A DNA stretch of 64,000 nt from an uncultured Shewanella sp. (GTDB taxonomy: Bacteria > Pseudomonadota > Gammaproteobacteria > Enterobacterales > Shewanellaceae): NCBI GenBank assembly GCA_947503555.1, contig CANNEE010000007.1:152267-216266 (forward strand). The letters run 5' to 3'. The notes beneath the pieces are model-generated. The model did no database searches. It had not been told where the DNA came from and saw only the letters and a program-made list of their open reading frames with translations. A program made the translations under genes and the position numbers. Below, piece by piece: positions 1 through 9,733 of the stretch (its first letter is position 1; each line of letters begins with the position of its first letter).

Positions 1-130
1 TGAGACAAGCGCCAAAATGGGAATGACCTCTCAAGCTGATGATTTTCCAATTTCTCCCTCTTGTTATTTACACTAGTTCACTGCAAGATAGCTGCGTCTT
101 GTTAGGGCCACTCCTAATACAAGATATTAA

Positions 131-308
131 TTCTCAGGGCGGGGTGAGAATCCCCACCGGCGGTAGATTACATCTCCATGTAAAAGCCCGCGAGCGCTTA
201 GTAATATGAACTGAGGTCAGCAGATCTGGTGACGGTTTACCTAAACCTATTCCAGAGCCGACGGTAATTCATCACTTAACAGTGTGATAAGTCCGGATGG
301 AAGAGAAT
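131..308 (+). promoter_or_regulatory. FMN riboswitch (RFN element) upstream of ribB
   Basis: The leader carries the conserved RFN blocks in order: GGGCGGGGTGAGAATCCCC, ACCGGCGGT, a CCCGCGAGC block, GATCTGGTGA, a CAGAGCCGACGGT block and AGTCCGGATGGAAGAGAA. This is the classic FMN aptamer. It lies about 115 bases ahead of ribB, the usual place. A hairpin around 313-332 (GATTATCGAATCG region) followed by T-rich sequence could be the expression platform. In the known family FMN binding lowers ribB expression. The boundaries are approximate, and the first 130 bases show no gene. Confidence 0.93.
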
Positions 309-422
309 GTATGGACGATTATCGAATCGTTCATTGTTTTATTGTGCCTAGCTTTTTAGTGAGGCCTATTCCTACACGCCCTGATTCTGGAAAAACCAAG
401 CAGTTAATTTAAGGATTTAACC

Positions 423-1076
423 ATGAATCAGTCACTACTTACTCCATATGGTAATGCCATTGAACGCGTCAATGCGGCACTTGAAACCCTTAAGCAAGGG
501 CAAGGTGTACTCGTTGTTGATGATGAAGACAGAGAAAATGAAGGCGATCTTATTTTTGCCGCTGAGTCTCTAACCAATGAACAGATGGCGATGTTAATTC
601 GTGAGTGCAGCGGTATCGTTTGCCTATGCCTCGATGATGATAAAGTACGCCAACTTGAGCTGCCTCCAATGGTAGAGAATAACTCGAGCCAATATGGCAC
701 CGCCTTTACCGTTAGTATCGAAGCTAAAGTCGGTGTTACAACGGGCGTATCCGCCGCTGACAGGGTTACTACCATTAAAACGGCAATTCATTCGAATGCT
801 AAGCCAGAAGATTTAGCGAGACCAGGTCATGTTTATCCCCTCAGGGCTCAACCTGGTGGCGTATTGACCCGTAGAGGCCATACAGAAGCGACCATAGATC
901 TGATGAAACTAGCAGATCTCACTCCCGCAGGCGTCTTATGTGAGGTCACCAACCCTGATGGCACTATGGCTCGCTTGCCAGAGATCATCACATTCGCTCA
1001 ACAGCATCACATGCCAGTACTTACGGTAGAAGATATCGTCGAATACCGAAAAGCGATGCTTGCGCAAGTAAGTTAA
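423..1076 (+). CDS. ribB: 3,4-dihydroxy-2-butanone 4-phosphate synthase
   Basis: RibB converts ribulose 5-phosphate to 3,4-dihydroxy-2-butanone 4-phosphate plus formate, supplying the four-carbon unit of riboflavin in the cytoplasm. The 217-residue length matches stand-alone RibB, with no fused GTP cyclohydrolase II domain. The N-terminal acidic motif [18 protein letters not shown] (about residues 30-47) holds the metal- and substrate-binding acids. The [20 protein letters not shown] block (about 137-156) and HTEATIDL are also family signatures. The start has an AAGGA ribosome site 8 bases upstream. The FMN riboswitch in the leader links expression to flavin supply. Identification is secure. 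Confidence 0.97.
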   Translation: MNQSLLTPYGNAIERVNAALETLKQGQGVLVVDDEDRENEGDLIFAAESLTNEQMAMLIRECSGIVCLCLDDDKVRQLELPPMVENNSSQYGTAFTVSIEAKVGVTTGVSAADRVTTIKTAIHSNAKPEDLARPGHVYPLRAQPGGVLTRRGHTEATIDLMKLADLTPAGVLCEVTNPDGTMARLPEIITFAQQHHMPVLTVEDIVEYRKAMLAQVS

Positions 1077-1311
1077 GTCCATTCTCCGTGGTCGATGTCG
1101 GCGGCTAGACATCGACCCTTGTACTTTCTTTAATTCACGATCAAAAAATCATAAATAAAAATAGGTAATTAGCTCCAACATTCTGGAGACTTGTTTTACG
1201 TGACCTGCCTTTAACTTTATTCCATTGACTATCGAAATTGGCGTACAAGTATGTAACCATCAAACGCTGTTTGTTCGCTTAACATAGTTTAAGCTAGGAT
1301 GGAGTTGTTGC

Positions 1312-4300
1312 ATGTCGTTCTTTTTCCATAAGTTTAATCTGAGGAATAAGTTACTGCTGCTTGCCGCCCTACCATTACTGGTTGTCAGCATAATTGGCAT
1401 CACACGAACACAGCAACTGCTTGATGACTACCAAGCCGCGACCAATAACCGCCTAACCATCAAGATAGTAACTCAAATAGCTCAGCTAGTTTTTGAGCTA
1501 CAGAAAGAGCGTGGTATGAGCTTAGGCTATGCCAATAACCAAAACCCATTAGCCAAAACGCAATTAATAGCCCAAAGGAATGAAACAGATAAGCAACTCG
1601 CCAAGCTTATTGATAGCCCTTTACGAGCTAAGTTTACCAAGCAAGTTAAGCGCGACAAGCAAGCCAATACTGAAATTGCATCGCTTTTTACAGTACTAGA
1701 TAAATACCCTAAGCATATATATGCGCTACGAAAATTAACGCCTATTGATACTCACCTAGCTTACTCGGTGGAAAAAACCCTAGACCTATACTCCAAAAGC
1801 AATGATGAACTGCTAGCGCTAATAGGCTTACTCAGACTCAACACCCATGACGCCTATCAATCCACTGCCTATAGCGATTTAATTAACTTACTCAAATTGC
1901 AAGAGTTAGCTGGACAGGAACGAGGATGGCTTAACCAAATTATAGCCTCGCATCAGTTACTCAATCAGGACTATCTCAAACTAAAAGAGATCACGACCCA
2001 GCAGACATTATCACTCGCTTATGCCCAGAGTACGCCAATCATTCAACATGCCAGCATGTTGGACAATATGCTAACCAGCATAGAGCATGAACAGATCGTA
2101 CACATACGTGAAAAAATCAATCATCAAATGGATATCATTGCTTTCACCGAAGTGATCGAACTCTATTTAGGAAACGGGCGAGCACTAGGAAATACTAGCC
2201 ACCTTCTTCATGATTACCTTTATGCCAGCCAAGAGGCTTATCCATTTCAATTTCACCAAGCTAAGTTAACCTTAGACAAGTTAAAAAAGCTTGATCACTT
2301 AAGCTCTAATCAACAGGCCTATATCAATATTTTGCAGCATGCGATAGACCATTTTGCATTAACCGTGAATCGTCTTCATCTACTCAAAACGGCCTCACCC
2401 AGTGCTATCAATCAGCTGCACCAAGAGCTAGAGCAAGTACAATCTAACTTGGATACGGCAATAATAGGCCTAAAGCAACCAGAATTACCTATTACTCAAG
2501 CAGCTTGGTGGCAACTGGCCAGTGACAGAATTGAAAAGCTACACGCGATAAGCAATAACATTTTGCAAGAAATGGATCAGATAAGCCTATCCACCCAAGG
2601 CCAGGCTCGTACAACACTTATCGCCTATATACTGACTGGAGTCTGCTGTCTCGGCCTGTTTGTTTTCGTCACCTATCAATTGGTCAATGTCGTCACCAAA
2701 AAAATTAGTGCTATTGCCCACAACATGCAGCTAATGGCTGAAAACCCGGACCTAAATCTTCAGATCATCAGCCAAGGAGAAGATGAGCTGGCACATATGG
2801 GACGCTCACTCAATCATATGATTGAGCAACGAACTAAGCATCAAGAACAGCAAGCTCTTGCCAGTGCAGTATTTGAATACTCATCAGAGGCGATACTTGT
2901 TACTAATGCCGATAATCAAATTGAGCTAGTCAATCCAGCTTTTAGCCGCATTACAGGCTATAGCCAAGAGGATATTTTAGGTCATAACCCTTCAATTCTA
3001 GCCTCCAAGAAGCACACCAAAGAGTTCTATCAGCACCTATGGCAACGGTTGGACACCCTTGGCCATTGGGAAGGAGAAATTTGGAATAAGCGTAAAGATG
3101 GACAGATCTATCCGGAGTACCTAGCCATCACTCGCGTGTTAGATAACCACGGCCAAGTTAAGCAATACATAGGCCTCTTTATGGATATCAGCAACAGAAA
3201 GCAATATGAGAAGGATATCTGGTATCAGAGCAACTTCGACTCTCTCACTTCCCTGCCCAATAGAAAGCTGGCAAAGGAACGTATCGCCCATGAACTAAGA
3301 AGCGCACAACAAGGGAACACTGAGCTCGCAATCCTACTCATAGATATAGATAACTTTAAATATATCAATGATATTCATGGCCACGGAGCCGGTGATCATC
3401 TGTTGGTGTTAATTTCACAAAGACTGACCAAAGCCATTGGCGAACTTGGCTTTGTTGCACGTGTGGATGGCGACGCCTTTTTGGTGCTTATACCGGAATT
3501 TGTCAGTGCTTTTGAAATAGAGCAGATTGCACTGAATATTCTGGCGCAAGCAGCGCAGCCCATTGATTACTTAGATGAGTCATTAACTGCCACCTGCAGC
3601 ATAGGAATCGCCTTCTCACCCTATGATGGTGACGATGAAAGCACCTTAACTCGCAATGCAGAAACTGCCATGTTCCAAGCTAAAGAAGCTGGACGCAATA
3701 CCTTCAAATGCTTTACCAATGAAATGGATAAAATGATGCGCAAGCGCTTTGATCTTGAAAAGCGTCTGCGTAAAGCCGTACTTAATTCCGAATTTAAACT
3801 CCAGTATCAACCTATTGTAAAGTTAGATACAGGGAAAGTGACTGGCGTCGAGGCGCTGATTCGCTGGCACGATCCAGATAATGGCCTAATACCGCCCGAT
3901 AACTTTATTCCGCTAGCGGAAGAAACAGGTCTTATACTCCCCATAGGTAACTGGATTATCGATCAAGCTTTGCATGATTTAGCACGCTGGCAGCAAGCAG
4001 GGCTCGATCTGTGTGTCTCTATTAACTTATCAGGTGTTCAATGCAAGGCACCACATGGTGAGCACTTTATTCAGCATCTAAAAGAAACAATCAAGCAGTA
4101 TAGGGTTAAGGCGAACAAAATACGGATAGAGATCACCGAAAGTACTTTAATGGAAGATAGTGAACAAAGCCTAAAGACCTTAGAATCAATCAAAAACATA
4201 GGGGCTAGCATCTATATCGATGACTTTGGCACAGGTTATTCCTCTCTGAGCTATCTAAAGCAATTCCCTATCTCTGTGATTAAAATCGACAGAAGCTTTG

Positions 4301-4563
4301 TCGATAGTGCACTTGAGAGCGATTCCGACGCTAACCTGATCAAAGCCATTATCACCATGGGAAAAAGCCTCAACATGCGACTAGTCGCAGAAGGGGTAGA
4401 AACAAAAGAGCAATGGCAATATTTATCTCAACTGGGCTGTAACTATGCTCAGGGTTACCTGATTGCTAAGCCCCTTGATTATAGTGAGCTTATCACTTGG
4501 GCAAGAGAGTCCAAGTACAGCCAACAAACTTCTGCTCCTCCTTCACCTTCTTATTACAATTAA
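1312..4563 (+). CDS. NIT-HAMP-PAS-GGDEF-EAL membrane c-di-GMP phosphodiesterase
   Basis: This is a 1083-residue inner-membrane signalling protein. It has a membrane segment at about 12-28, a long helical periplasmic region (about 30-430) whose start (FELQKERGMSLGYANNQ) resembles the nitrate/nitrite-sensing NIT domain, a second membrane segment at about 434-456, then HAMP, PAS (about 515-635), GGDEF and EAL. The GGDEF signature is degenerate (DGDAF at 719-723), so cyclase activity is unlikely. The EAL domain keeps EAL (847-849), ITES, DDFGTG (970-975) and AEGVET, so c-di-GMP hydrolysis is expected. It stands alone, with a bidirectional terminator shared with ferritin behind it. The ligand assignment is inference from weak resemblance. 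Confidence 0.88.
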   Translation: MSFFFHKFNLRNKLLLLAALPLLVVSIIGITRTQQLLDDYQAATNNRLTIKIVTQIAQLVFELQKERGMSLGYANNQNPLAKTQLIAQRNETDKQLAKLIDSPLRAKFTKQVKRDKQANTEIASLFTVLDKYPKHIYALRKLTPIDTHLAYSVEKTLDLYSKSNDELLALIGLLRLNTHDAYQSTAYSDLINLLKLQELAGQERGWLNQIIASHQLLNQDYLKLKEITTQQTLSLAYAQSTPIIQHASMLDNMLTSIEHEQIVHIREKINHQMDIIAFTEVIELYLGNGRALGNTSHLLHDYLYASQEAYPFQFHQAKLTLDKLKKLDHLSSNQQAYINILQHAIDHFALTVNRLHLLKTASPSAINQLHQELEQVQSNLDTAIIGLKQPELPITQAAWWQLASDRIEKLHAISNNILQEMDQISLSTQGQARTTLIAYILTGVCCLGLFVFVTYQLVNVVTKKISAIAHNMQLMAENPDLNLQIISQGEDELAHMGRSLNHMIEQRTKHQEQQALASAVFEYSSEAILVTNADNQIELVNPAFSRITGYSQEDILGHNPSILASKKHTKEFYQHLWQRLDTLGHWEGEIWNKRKDGQIYPEYLAITRVLDNHGQVKQYIGLFMDISNRKQYEKDIWYQSNFDSLTSLPNRKLAKERIAHELRSAQQGNTELAILLIDIDNFKYINDIHGHGAGDHLLVLISQRLTKAIGELGFVARVDGDAFLVLIPEFVSAFEIEQIALNILAQAAQPIDYLDESLTATCSIGIAFSPYDGDDESTLTRNAETAMFQAKEAGRNTFKCFTNEMDKMMRKRFDLEKRLRKAVLNSEFKLQYQPIVKLDTGKVTGVEALIRWHDPDNGLIPPDNFIPLAEETGLILPIGNWIIDQALHDLARWQQAGLDLCVSINLSGVQCKAPHGEHFIQHLKETIKQYRVKANKIRIEITESTLMEDSEQSLKTLESIKNIGASIYIDDFGTGYSSLSYLKQFPISVIKIDRSFVDSALESDSDANLIKAIITMGKSLNMRLVAEGVETKEQWQYLSQLGCNYAQGYLIAKPLDYSELITWARESKYSQQTSAPPSPSYYN

Positions 4564-4570
4564 AGACAAT

Positions 4571-4597
4571 AAAAAAGCAGCCTAAGCTGCTTTTTAT
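4571..4597. terminator. bidirectional terminator between EAL protein and ferritin genes
   Basis: A perfect hairpin (AAAGCAGC-CTAA-GCTGCTTT core) is flanked by an A run on the left and a T run on the right. It can therefore terminate both convergent transcripts. Confidence 0.88.
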
Positions 4598-4611
4598 TAG
4601 TCTTGTGAAGC

Positions 4612-5142
4612 TTAAACCGCTTGCTGTGGGTTCATGATGCTTTCACCACCCTCTACAGCCATATCCTTCAGTTCTTTATCAATAAGGTATAACGCCTTAC
4701 CATCTTCGCCTATCATGCGAATTTTATCTACGATAGAACCAAACAACTTCTCTTCCTCGTGCTGCTCTGCCACATACCACTGTAGGAAATTAAAAGTTGA
4801 GTAATCTTGATTAGAGAATGCTGCATGGGCAAGTTCATTGATCTTGCTGGTAATAAGCTGCTCATGTTCAAAGGTATATTCAAATAAAGACAATAGAGAG
4901 CTGAATTCAGCTTGAGGGGCTTCAATAGCACCCAATAAAGGTAATCCACCGGTTTCACTGACATAAGTAAATAGTCGACGCATGTGCTGCATCTCTTCAT
5001 CAGCATGTTCACGCATAAACTTAGCTGCGCCCTCATAACCCTTGTTTTCACACCAAGCGCTCATCTGCAAATACAGATTTGAAGAAAAGAACTCCATGTT
5101 GATCTGTTCATTTAATTTATCAATCATAGATTGGGTTAACAT
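4612..5142 (-). CDS. ftnA: non-heme ferritin (FtnA type)
   Basis: A cytoplasmic iron-storage protein that oxidises Fe(II) at a di-iron ferroxidase centre and stores the mineral in a 24-subunit shell. The 176 residues fit bacterial ferritin. Ferroxidase ligands are visible in [20 protein letters not shown] (Glu17 region is MEFFSSNLY), [13 protein letters not shown] (Glu and His) and the later [13 protein letters not shown] helix. There is no bacterioferritin haem-binding methionine pattern. The start has a GAGGAAG ribosome site 5 bases upstream. It is transcribed alone, divergent from the RND pump. No convincing Fur box was found in the 249-base gap. Confidence 0.95.
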   Translation of the reverse strand: MLTQSMIDKLNEQINMEFFSSNLYLQMSAWCENKGYEGAAKFMREHADEEMQHMRRLFTYVSETGGLPLLGAIEAPQAEFSSLLSLFEYTFEHEQLITSKINELAHAAFSNQDYSTFNFLQWYVAEQHEEEKLFGSIVDKIRMIGEDGKALYLIDKELKDMAVEGGESIMNPQQAV

Positions 5143-5391
5143 AGCGACTTCCTCTATTCACACGATTTATTTCCCGCTATTGTCATTAAGCTAACAAACA
5201 AAAGCAACTAAATTTACCTAACAAGCTGATTAACAAATAAAAACAATTCTCATTCCTCCATTTTTTCTCAAAAAACACATAGTTCCACACTCACACCAAC
5301 CCATTAGTAACATTTGCTAACGAAATGAGACAGACTTGTTAAACCAAGACATTTATTATCTACACCACTCGACATCACCTTAGGGACGAAT

Positions 5392-8300
5392 ATGGATCTC
5401 ACCCAAACCAGCACCCGTAACCCAGCTGGCACCTTAGTCACCCTATTACTGTTATTTGTTTTTGGTTTACTTGCCATCAATAAACTTCCTATTCAGCTAC
5501 TGCCAGATATTCAACGACCTCAAATATCGGTTTTTAACAACTGGCGTAGTGCTGCTCCCCAAGAGATGGAATCAAATATTATCGAGCCCCAGGAAAATGT
5601 ACTTAGGCAAGTCTCTGGTGTCGTTGAGATGAACTCCAATATTTCCCAAGGATTTGGTCGTGTTAGCCTGACTTTTGAAGTCGGCAGCGATATGCAAGCG
5701 GCAATGATCAATGTGATTAACGCCCTCAACCAAACACCACCTAGACCGCTAGATGCCAATGAGCCCTTTATCAATGTTGGCGGCGGCAATGGCTCACCTA
5801 ACCTTGCTTCGATACTTATTCGCACCGCACCAGATAACCCAGCTACCGAATTTAGTCAGTACCAGAAGCTAATTGATGATGTGGTAGAGCCTAGACTAAG
5901 ACAAATCACAGGGGTAGGCAGTGTTCAACTCCAAGGACGCCGAGCCAAAGAGTTACATATAGAATTTGATCCTTATCGAGCCGCGGCTCTGGGGATCACT
6001 ATCGATCAGCTTCGCACCACCCTATCTCGAGCCGCAGATGTCTCTGGCGGTACAGCCAATGTGGGGCGCAGGCAATATATGGTGCGTTTTGTTGGTCAAT
6101 TTACCCCAGAGAACCTTGGTCAACTTATTGTGACCTATAACGATGGACGTCCTGTCTATCTCAATGAACTAGCAGAAGTAAAAATTGGCTCAGTGGAAAA
6201 CCAAGGTTTTACTAAGCGTAATGGTTATCCAGCCTACTATATGACGATCGAAGGCACCTTTGATGCCAATACCGTTGCCGTGCTCGACGGCATTAACCAA
6301 GCGATAGACGAGCTCAATGAACAAACACTAAGGCCCCAAGGCCTAATTATGGATCTCTCTTTCGACGCATCTGTGCATATCAAAAGGGCCATACTACTGG
6401 TCAAAGGTAACTTAGGCATAGGAGTATTGTTAGCACTATTTATTCTGTTTGCTTTCCTGCGTAGTGCACGTGCGACGCTAATGATAGCCTCCACCATTCC
6501 TGTCGCACTGCTGTTAGCCTTTATCGCCCTAGAAGCCATGGGACGAACCTTAAATGTCATCTCATTAGCAGGTCTTGCCTTTGCTGTGGGCTTAGTGCTC
6601 GACGCCGCAATTATCGTGCAGGAAAATATTGTTCGCCTTTACCAAAAAGGAGAGCCGATAACCAAGGCAATTTTGCAAGGCACGGCTCAAGTAAAAGGCG
6701 CACTAATGGCATCAACCGCCACCACAGTTGCGATCTTTTTACCTGTACTCTTTATGCCGGGTGTCGAAGGGCAACTGTTTTCTGACCTCGCTCTGACGCT
6801 ATCGGTTGCTGTTATCTCCTCTTTTATCAGTGCTGTCACCCTTATTCCGGTCTTTAACCTACTCTGGTTAAAATTACCGGCAAATAAAACCGCCAATCAT
6901 TTATGGCTTAAACTCACTGAGTTGATAAAAACGCTGACACTCAATAAAAAGCGTGCTGGAGCATGGTGTGCCCTGCTTATTTTGGGTAGTGCTGTCGCCA
7001 CTTTTAGTTTAATGCCGAGACCTGACTTTCTCCCTCAGGCGAGATCAGATGGCATATTTGCTTTCTTCTCTCTACCACCAGGAGCCAATGTTAAAACCCT
7101 AGAAAAAGAGCTAGGAGATGTAATTATTGAGCGTTTGAAGCCTTACTATGAAAAGCAAAAAGCCCCTTTTATCAAGGGCTATAACTTCTCTATGTACAAT
7201 GCATTCAACGTGCTATTCATCTATCCAGAAGATCCTTCTCAAGCCGATGAAATGATACGTTTGCTCAATGAAGAGATCCTTATCGGTCTGCCCGATACTC
7301 AAGCCTTTACCAACCGCGGCTCTTTACTTCAGTTTGGCTTTAACGGCGGCCGAGCCATCAATATCGACCTACAAGGGCCTGATATGGAAGCCTTAATGAG
7401 TAGCGCAGCTAAAGGAATGGGCGTCATTCAAAAGGCTCTCCCAGGCGCCGTAGTGAGGCCTATTCCCGGCTTATCATTGGCGCAACCAGAACTACAACTG
7501 GTTCCTAACGAGCGTCGTTTAGCCCAAGCCGGTGTCGATAGAATGCAGATAGCCAGCGCAATCCGCGCCTATACCTCAGGTTTGTTTGTCGGCGAATATT
7601 TCGATGGCAACGAGCGTATGGACATACTGTTGAAAGGCCCCAAATGGACAGTACCAGAGCAACTTTCAGCCAGCCCCATCTATACCCAAGCGGCGGGAAT
7701 TCAAACCATAGGCGAGCTAACCAGCATCAAACGCACGGTAGGACCTACTCAACTACAAAGGGTCAATGGTAAACGCAGTGTATCGCTACTAATCTTCCCT
7801 CCTGCAGATATGTCACTGGATGAAGCACTGGAAATTATCAAAGGCGATGCCCTTGATGAAATCAGCGCAAGCCTACCGGAAGATAGTGCGGTGAAGTTTA
7901 GAGGCAGTGCCGATAAGCTGGACCAAACCATTACAGATATGGGCACCAACTTTCTGTTAGCCGTGCTAATCCTTTTCCTGCTGATGGCAGCCATGTTTAA
8001 ATCGGCAAAGGACAGTATATTGGTGCTATTGTCCATGCCTTTAGCCATAGCTGGCGGTGTGGTAAGCCTAAGAATACTCAACTTATTTAGCTTCCAAAGC
8101 TTAGACTTATTAACCATGATAGGCTTTATTATTTTGCTCGGCCTAGTCGTAAACAATGCTATTTTGCTGGTCGACCAAACCCGCCAAGGCACAAGAGATG
8201 GACTAAGCTTGGATGATGCGATTTATCAAGCCGTCTACACACGCGCAAGACCCGTATATATGAGTACCCTAACCTCTATTTTCGGCATGTTGCCATTAAT

Positions 8301-8475
8301 GCTGGTACCTGGGGTTGGCAGTGAGATCTACCGAGGTCTTGCCGCTGTGATTGTCGGCGGCATGAGCTTTAGTGCCCTATTTACCTTAATACTCATGCCT
8401 AGCCTATTGAGGCTCACCCATTTTTCTTCTGTGTCACCGCTAGTGACATCTACGGCCAGCGAAGGAGCCAGATAA
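5392..8475 (+). CDS. RND efflux transporter permease
   Basis: A 1027-residue inner-membrane proton antiporter of the AcrB/HAE-1 superfamily. The N-terminus (LTQTSTRNP then a membrane helix and INKLPIQLLPDIQRPQISV) is typical. The protein repeats a membrane bundle twice, around residues 335-480 and 855-1000. The first bundle has the AGLAFAVGLVLDAAIIVQENI helix, whose acidic residue (Asp in LVLDAAI) sits where proton-relay aspartates lie; the second has LLGLVVNNAILLVDQTRQG. Two porter regions lie between. The gene overlaps the adaptor gene by one base (TAATG). No outer-membrane channel is encoded nearby, so a TolC-type partner elsewhere is assumed. The substrate cannot be deduced. Confidence 0.93.
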   Translation: MDLTQTSTRNPAGTLVTLLLLFVFGLLAINKLPIQLLPDIQRPQISVFNNWRSAAPQEMESNIIEPQENVLRQVSGVVEMNSNISQGFGRVSLTFEVGSDMQAAMINVINALNQTPPRPLDANEPFINVGGGNGSPNLASILIRTAPDNPATEFSQYQKLIDDVVEPRLRQITGVGSVQLQGRRAKELHIEFDPYRAAALGITIDQLRTTLSRAADVSGGTANVGRRQYMVRFVGQFTPENLGQLIVTYNDGRPVYLNELAEVKIGSVENQGFTKRNGYPAYYMTIEGTFDANTVAVLDGINQAIDELNEQTLRPQGLIMDLSFDASVHIKRAILLVKGNLGIGVLLALFILFAFLRSARATLMIASTIPVALLLAFIALEAMGRTLNVISLAGLAFAVGLVLDAAIIVQENIVRLYQKGEPITKAILQGTAQVKGALMASTATTVAIFLPVLFMPGVEGQLFSDLALTLSVAVISSFISAVTLIPVFNLLWLKLPANKTANHLWLKLTELIKTLTLNKKRAGAWCALLILGSAVATFSLMPRPDFLPQARSDGIFAFFSLPPGANVKTLEKELGDVIIERLKPYYEKQKAPFIKGYNFSMYNAFNVLFIYPEDPSQADEMIRLLNEEILIGLPDTQAFTNRGSLLQFGFNGGRAINIDLQGPDMEALMSSAAKGMGVIQKALPGAVVRPIPGLSLAQPELQLVPNERRLAQAGVDRMQIASAIRAYTSGLFVGEYFDGNERMDILLKGPKWTVPEQLSASPIYTQAAGIQTIGELTSIKRTVGPTQLQRVNGKRSVSLLIFPPADMSLDEALEIIKGDALDEISASLPEDSAVKFRGSADKLDQTITDMGTNFLLAVLILFLLMAAMFKSAKDSILVLLSMPLAIAGGVVSLRILNLFSFQSLDLLTMIGFIILLGLVVNNAILLVDQTRQGTRDGLSLDDAIYQAVYTRARPVYMSTLTSIFGMLPLMLVPGVGSEIYRGLAAVIVGGMSFSALFTLILMPSLLRLTHFSSVSPLVTSTASEGAR

Positions 8476-9602
8476 TGTTTCACACTTTGGAATTACTTAG
8501 CAAAAAAGGCCACTCAAAGCTTATCTCTCTAGGGTTATCTTGCGCAGCAGTATTATTCATGAGTCTCAGTCCTCATCTGCATGCTGCCGATGAGCCACCG
8601 GCAAGATTAGTGAGTGTTGTACAAGTAGAAAAGCGTGCTATCTCACCCAAGATTATGGTGATAGGCTCAGTGCATTCACGTCACAGCGCCGAATTAACCC
8701 CTGGCGTATCTGGTAAATTGACCTGGGTTCAAGAAGCAGGAGTCAGAGTCCAGGCGGGCGAAACGGTCGCGAAACAAGAGCAAACTCGCTTAAAGCTTGA
8801 ACAAGCTCAACAGCAAGCCTTAATCGAAAGAGAAAAGCTAACCCTTAAAAGGTTAACCAGAGAGTTTGATCGCCTGAAAAGCCTGATGGCTAATAAACAC
8901 GCCTCACAAACCGAGTTAGATAAAGCCGAAACCGAAAGGGATATGGCTCAAGCCAATCTGACCTTAGCCGAAATCAAGCTAAAGCTTATCCTCGATGACC
9001 TCGCCCGCACTGAGATTAAGGCGCCATTTAACGGTATTATTACCGCAAGGCTACATCAAGCAGGTGAGGATATTGCTCAAGCTGAAGCGATTTTGACAAT
9101 GACTGACCCAGATAATCTGGAGATTCGAGTTCACGCACCACTTAAGCATAACAAGCGAGTCAAACTGGGGGATAACCTGCATGTTTACCACAACTCAGGT
9201 GAGTTTGAGGCAAAAATCCGCAGCTTAATCCCTGTATCGGATATTCGCTCACAAACCTTTGAAGCGAGAATCGACCTGCCTTTAGAGATGCAAGATGCCT
9301 TTAGCGTTGGCGAGCTTATTTCACTTGCGCTGCCCATAGCGCAAAAGCGCCTCACTACCTTGGTGCCAAGAGACGCTGTAGTGCTGCGCTCAGCCGGAGC
9401 TCACGTCTTTAAAATTGATAACGAGAATAAAGCAGTCAAGGTCCAAGTCAAGTTGGGCGAAGGCACCGGAGACTGGATTGCTGTTACTGGCGATGTTAGT
9501 GAGCAAGATAGGGTTGTGATTCGAGGTGCTGAAACCCTACAAGATGGCCAACAAGTTAAACTGCAAACATTGCCTACATCTGTAGAGCTAAAAGCGGGAT
9601 AA
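8475..9602 (+). CDS. RND efflux periplasmic adaptor (HlyD/MFP family)
   Basis: A 375-residue membrane-fusion protein expected to link the RND permease to an outer-membrane channel. A hydrophobic signal (about residues 17-38, ending LHAADEPPA) directs export. It has the usual mirror layout: a half-lipoyl motif (SGKLTWVQEAGVRVQAGETVAKQE), a coiled-coil hairpin rich in Gln, Glu and Lys (about 105-165), the second half-lipoyl (IKAPFNGIITARLHQAGEDI), and beta-barrel and membrane-proximal domains. The coding region starts inside the permease stop codon, so the two are translationally coupled. A terminator follows the gene. Confidence 0.92.
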   Translation: MFHTLELLSKKGHSKLISLGLSCAAVLFMSLSPHLHAADEPPARLVSVVQVEKRAISPKIMVIGSVHSRHSAELTPGVSGKLTWVQEAGVRVQAGETVAKQEQTRLKLEQAQQQALIEREKLTLKRLTREFDRLKSLMANKHASQTELDKAETERDMAQANLTLAEIKLKLILDDLARTEIKAPFNGIITARLHQAGEDIAQAEAILTMTDPDNLEIRVHAPLKHNKRVKLGDNLHVYHNSGEFEAKIRSLIPVSDIRSQTFEARIDLPLEMQDAFSVGELISLALPIAQKRLTTLVPRDAVVLRSAGAHVFKIDNENKAVKVQVKLGEGTGDWIAVTGDVSEQDRVVIRGAETLQDGQQVKLQTLPTSVELKAG

Positions 9603-9614
9603 ACTAAAGCTCTG

Positions 9615-9642
9615 GCACCTTACTCAAACTAAGGTGCTTTTG
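9615..9642 (+). terminator. terminator after the RND operon
   Basis: An eight-base-pair stem (GCACCTTA with TAAGGTGC, loop CTCAAAC) runs into TTTTG. It lies 13 bases after the adaptor stop codon. Confidence 0.75.
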
Positions 9643-9733
9643 TTGCAACAAAACTGGCGCCCAGATCATAGCCATCTTGATTTACCATGGCATAATACAA
9701 GGCTCATTTTGCTTTTTTCATCAAGGACGCCCA

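Noticed and set aside
4728-5051. Alternative frame inside the ferritin gene
   Set aside because: It lies wholly within ferritin in another register and has no family signature or ribosome site; it is a shadow frame.
5143-5391. Fur box upstream of ferritin
   Set aside because: The ACAATTCTCATT stretch near 5243 has too few matches to the 19-base Fur consensus to be called.
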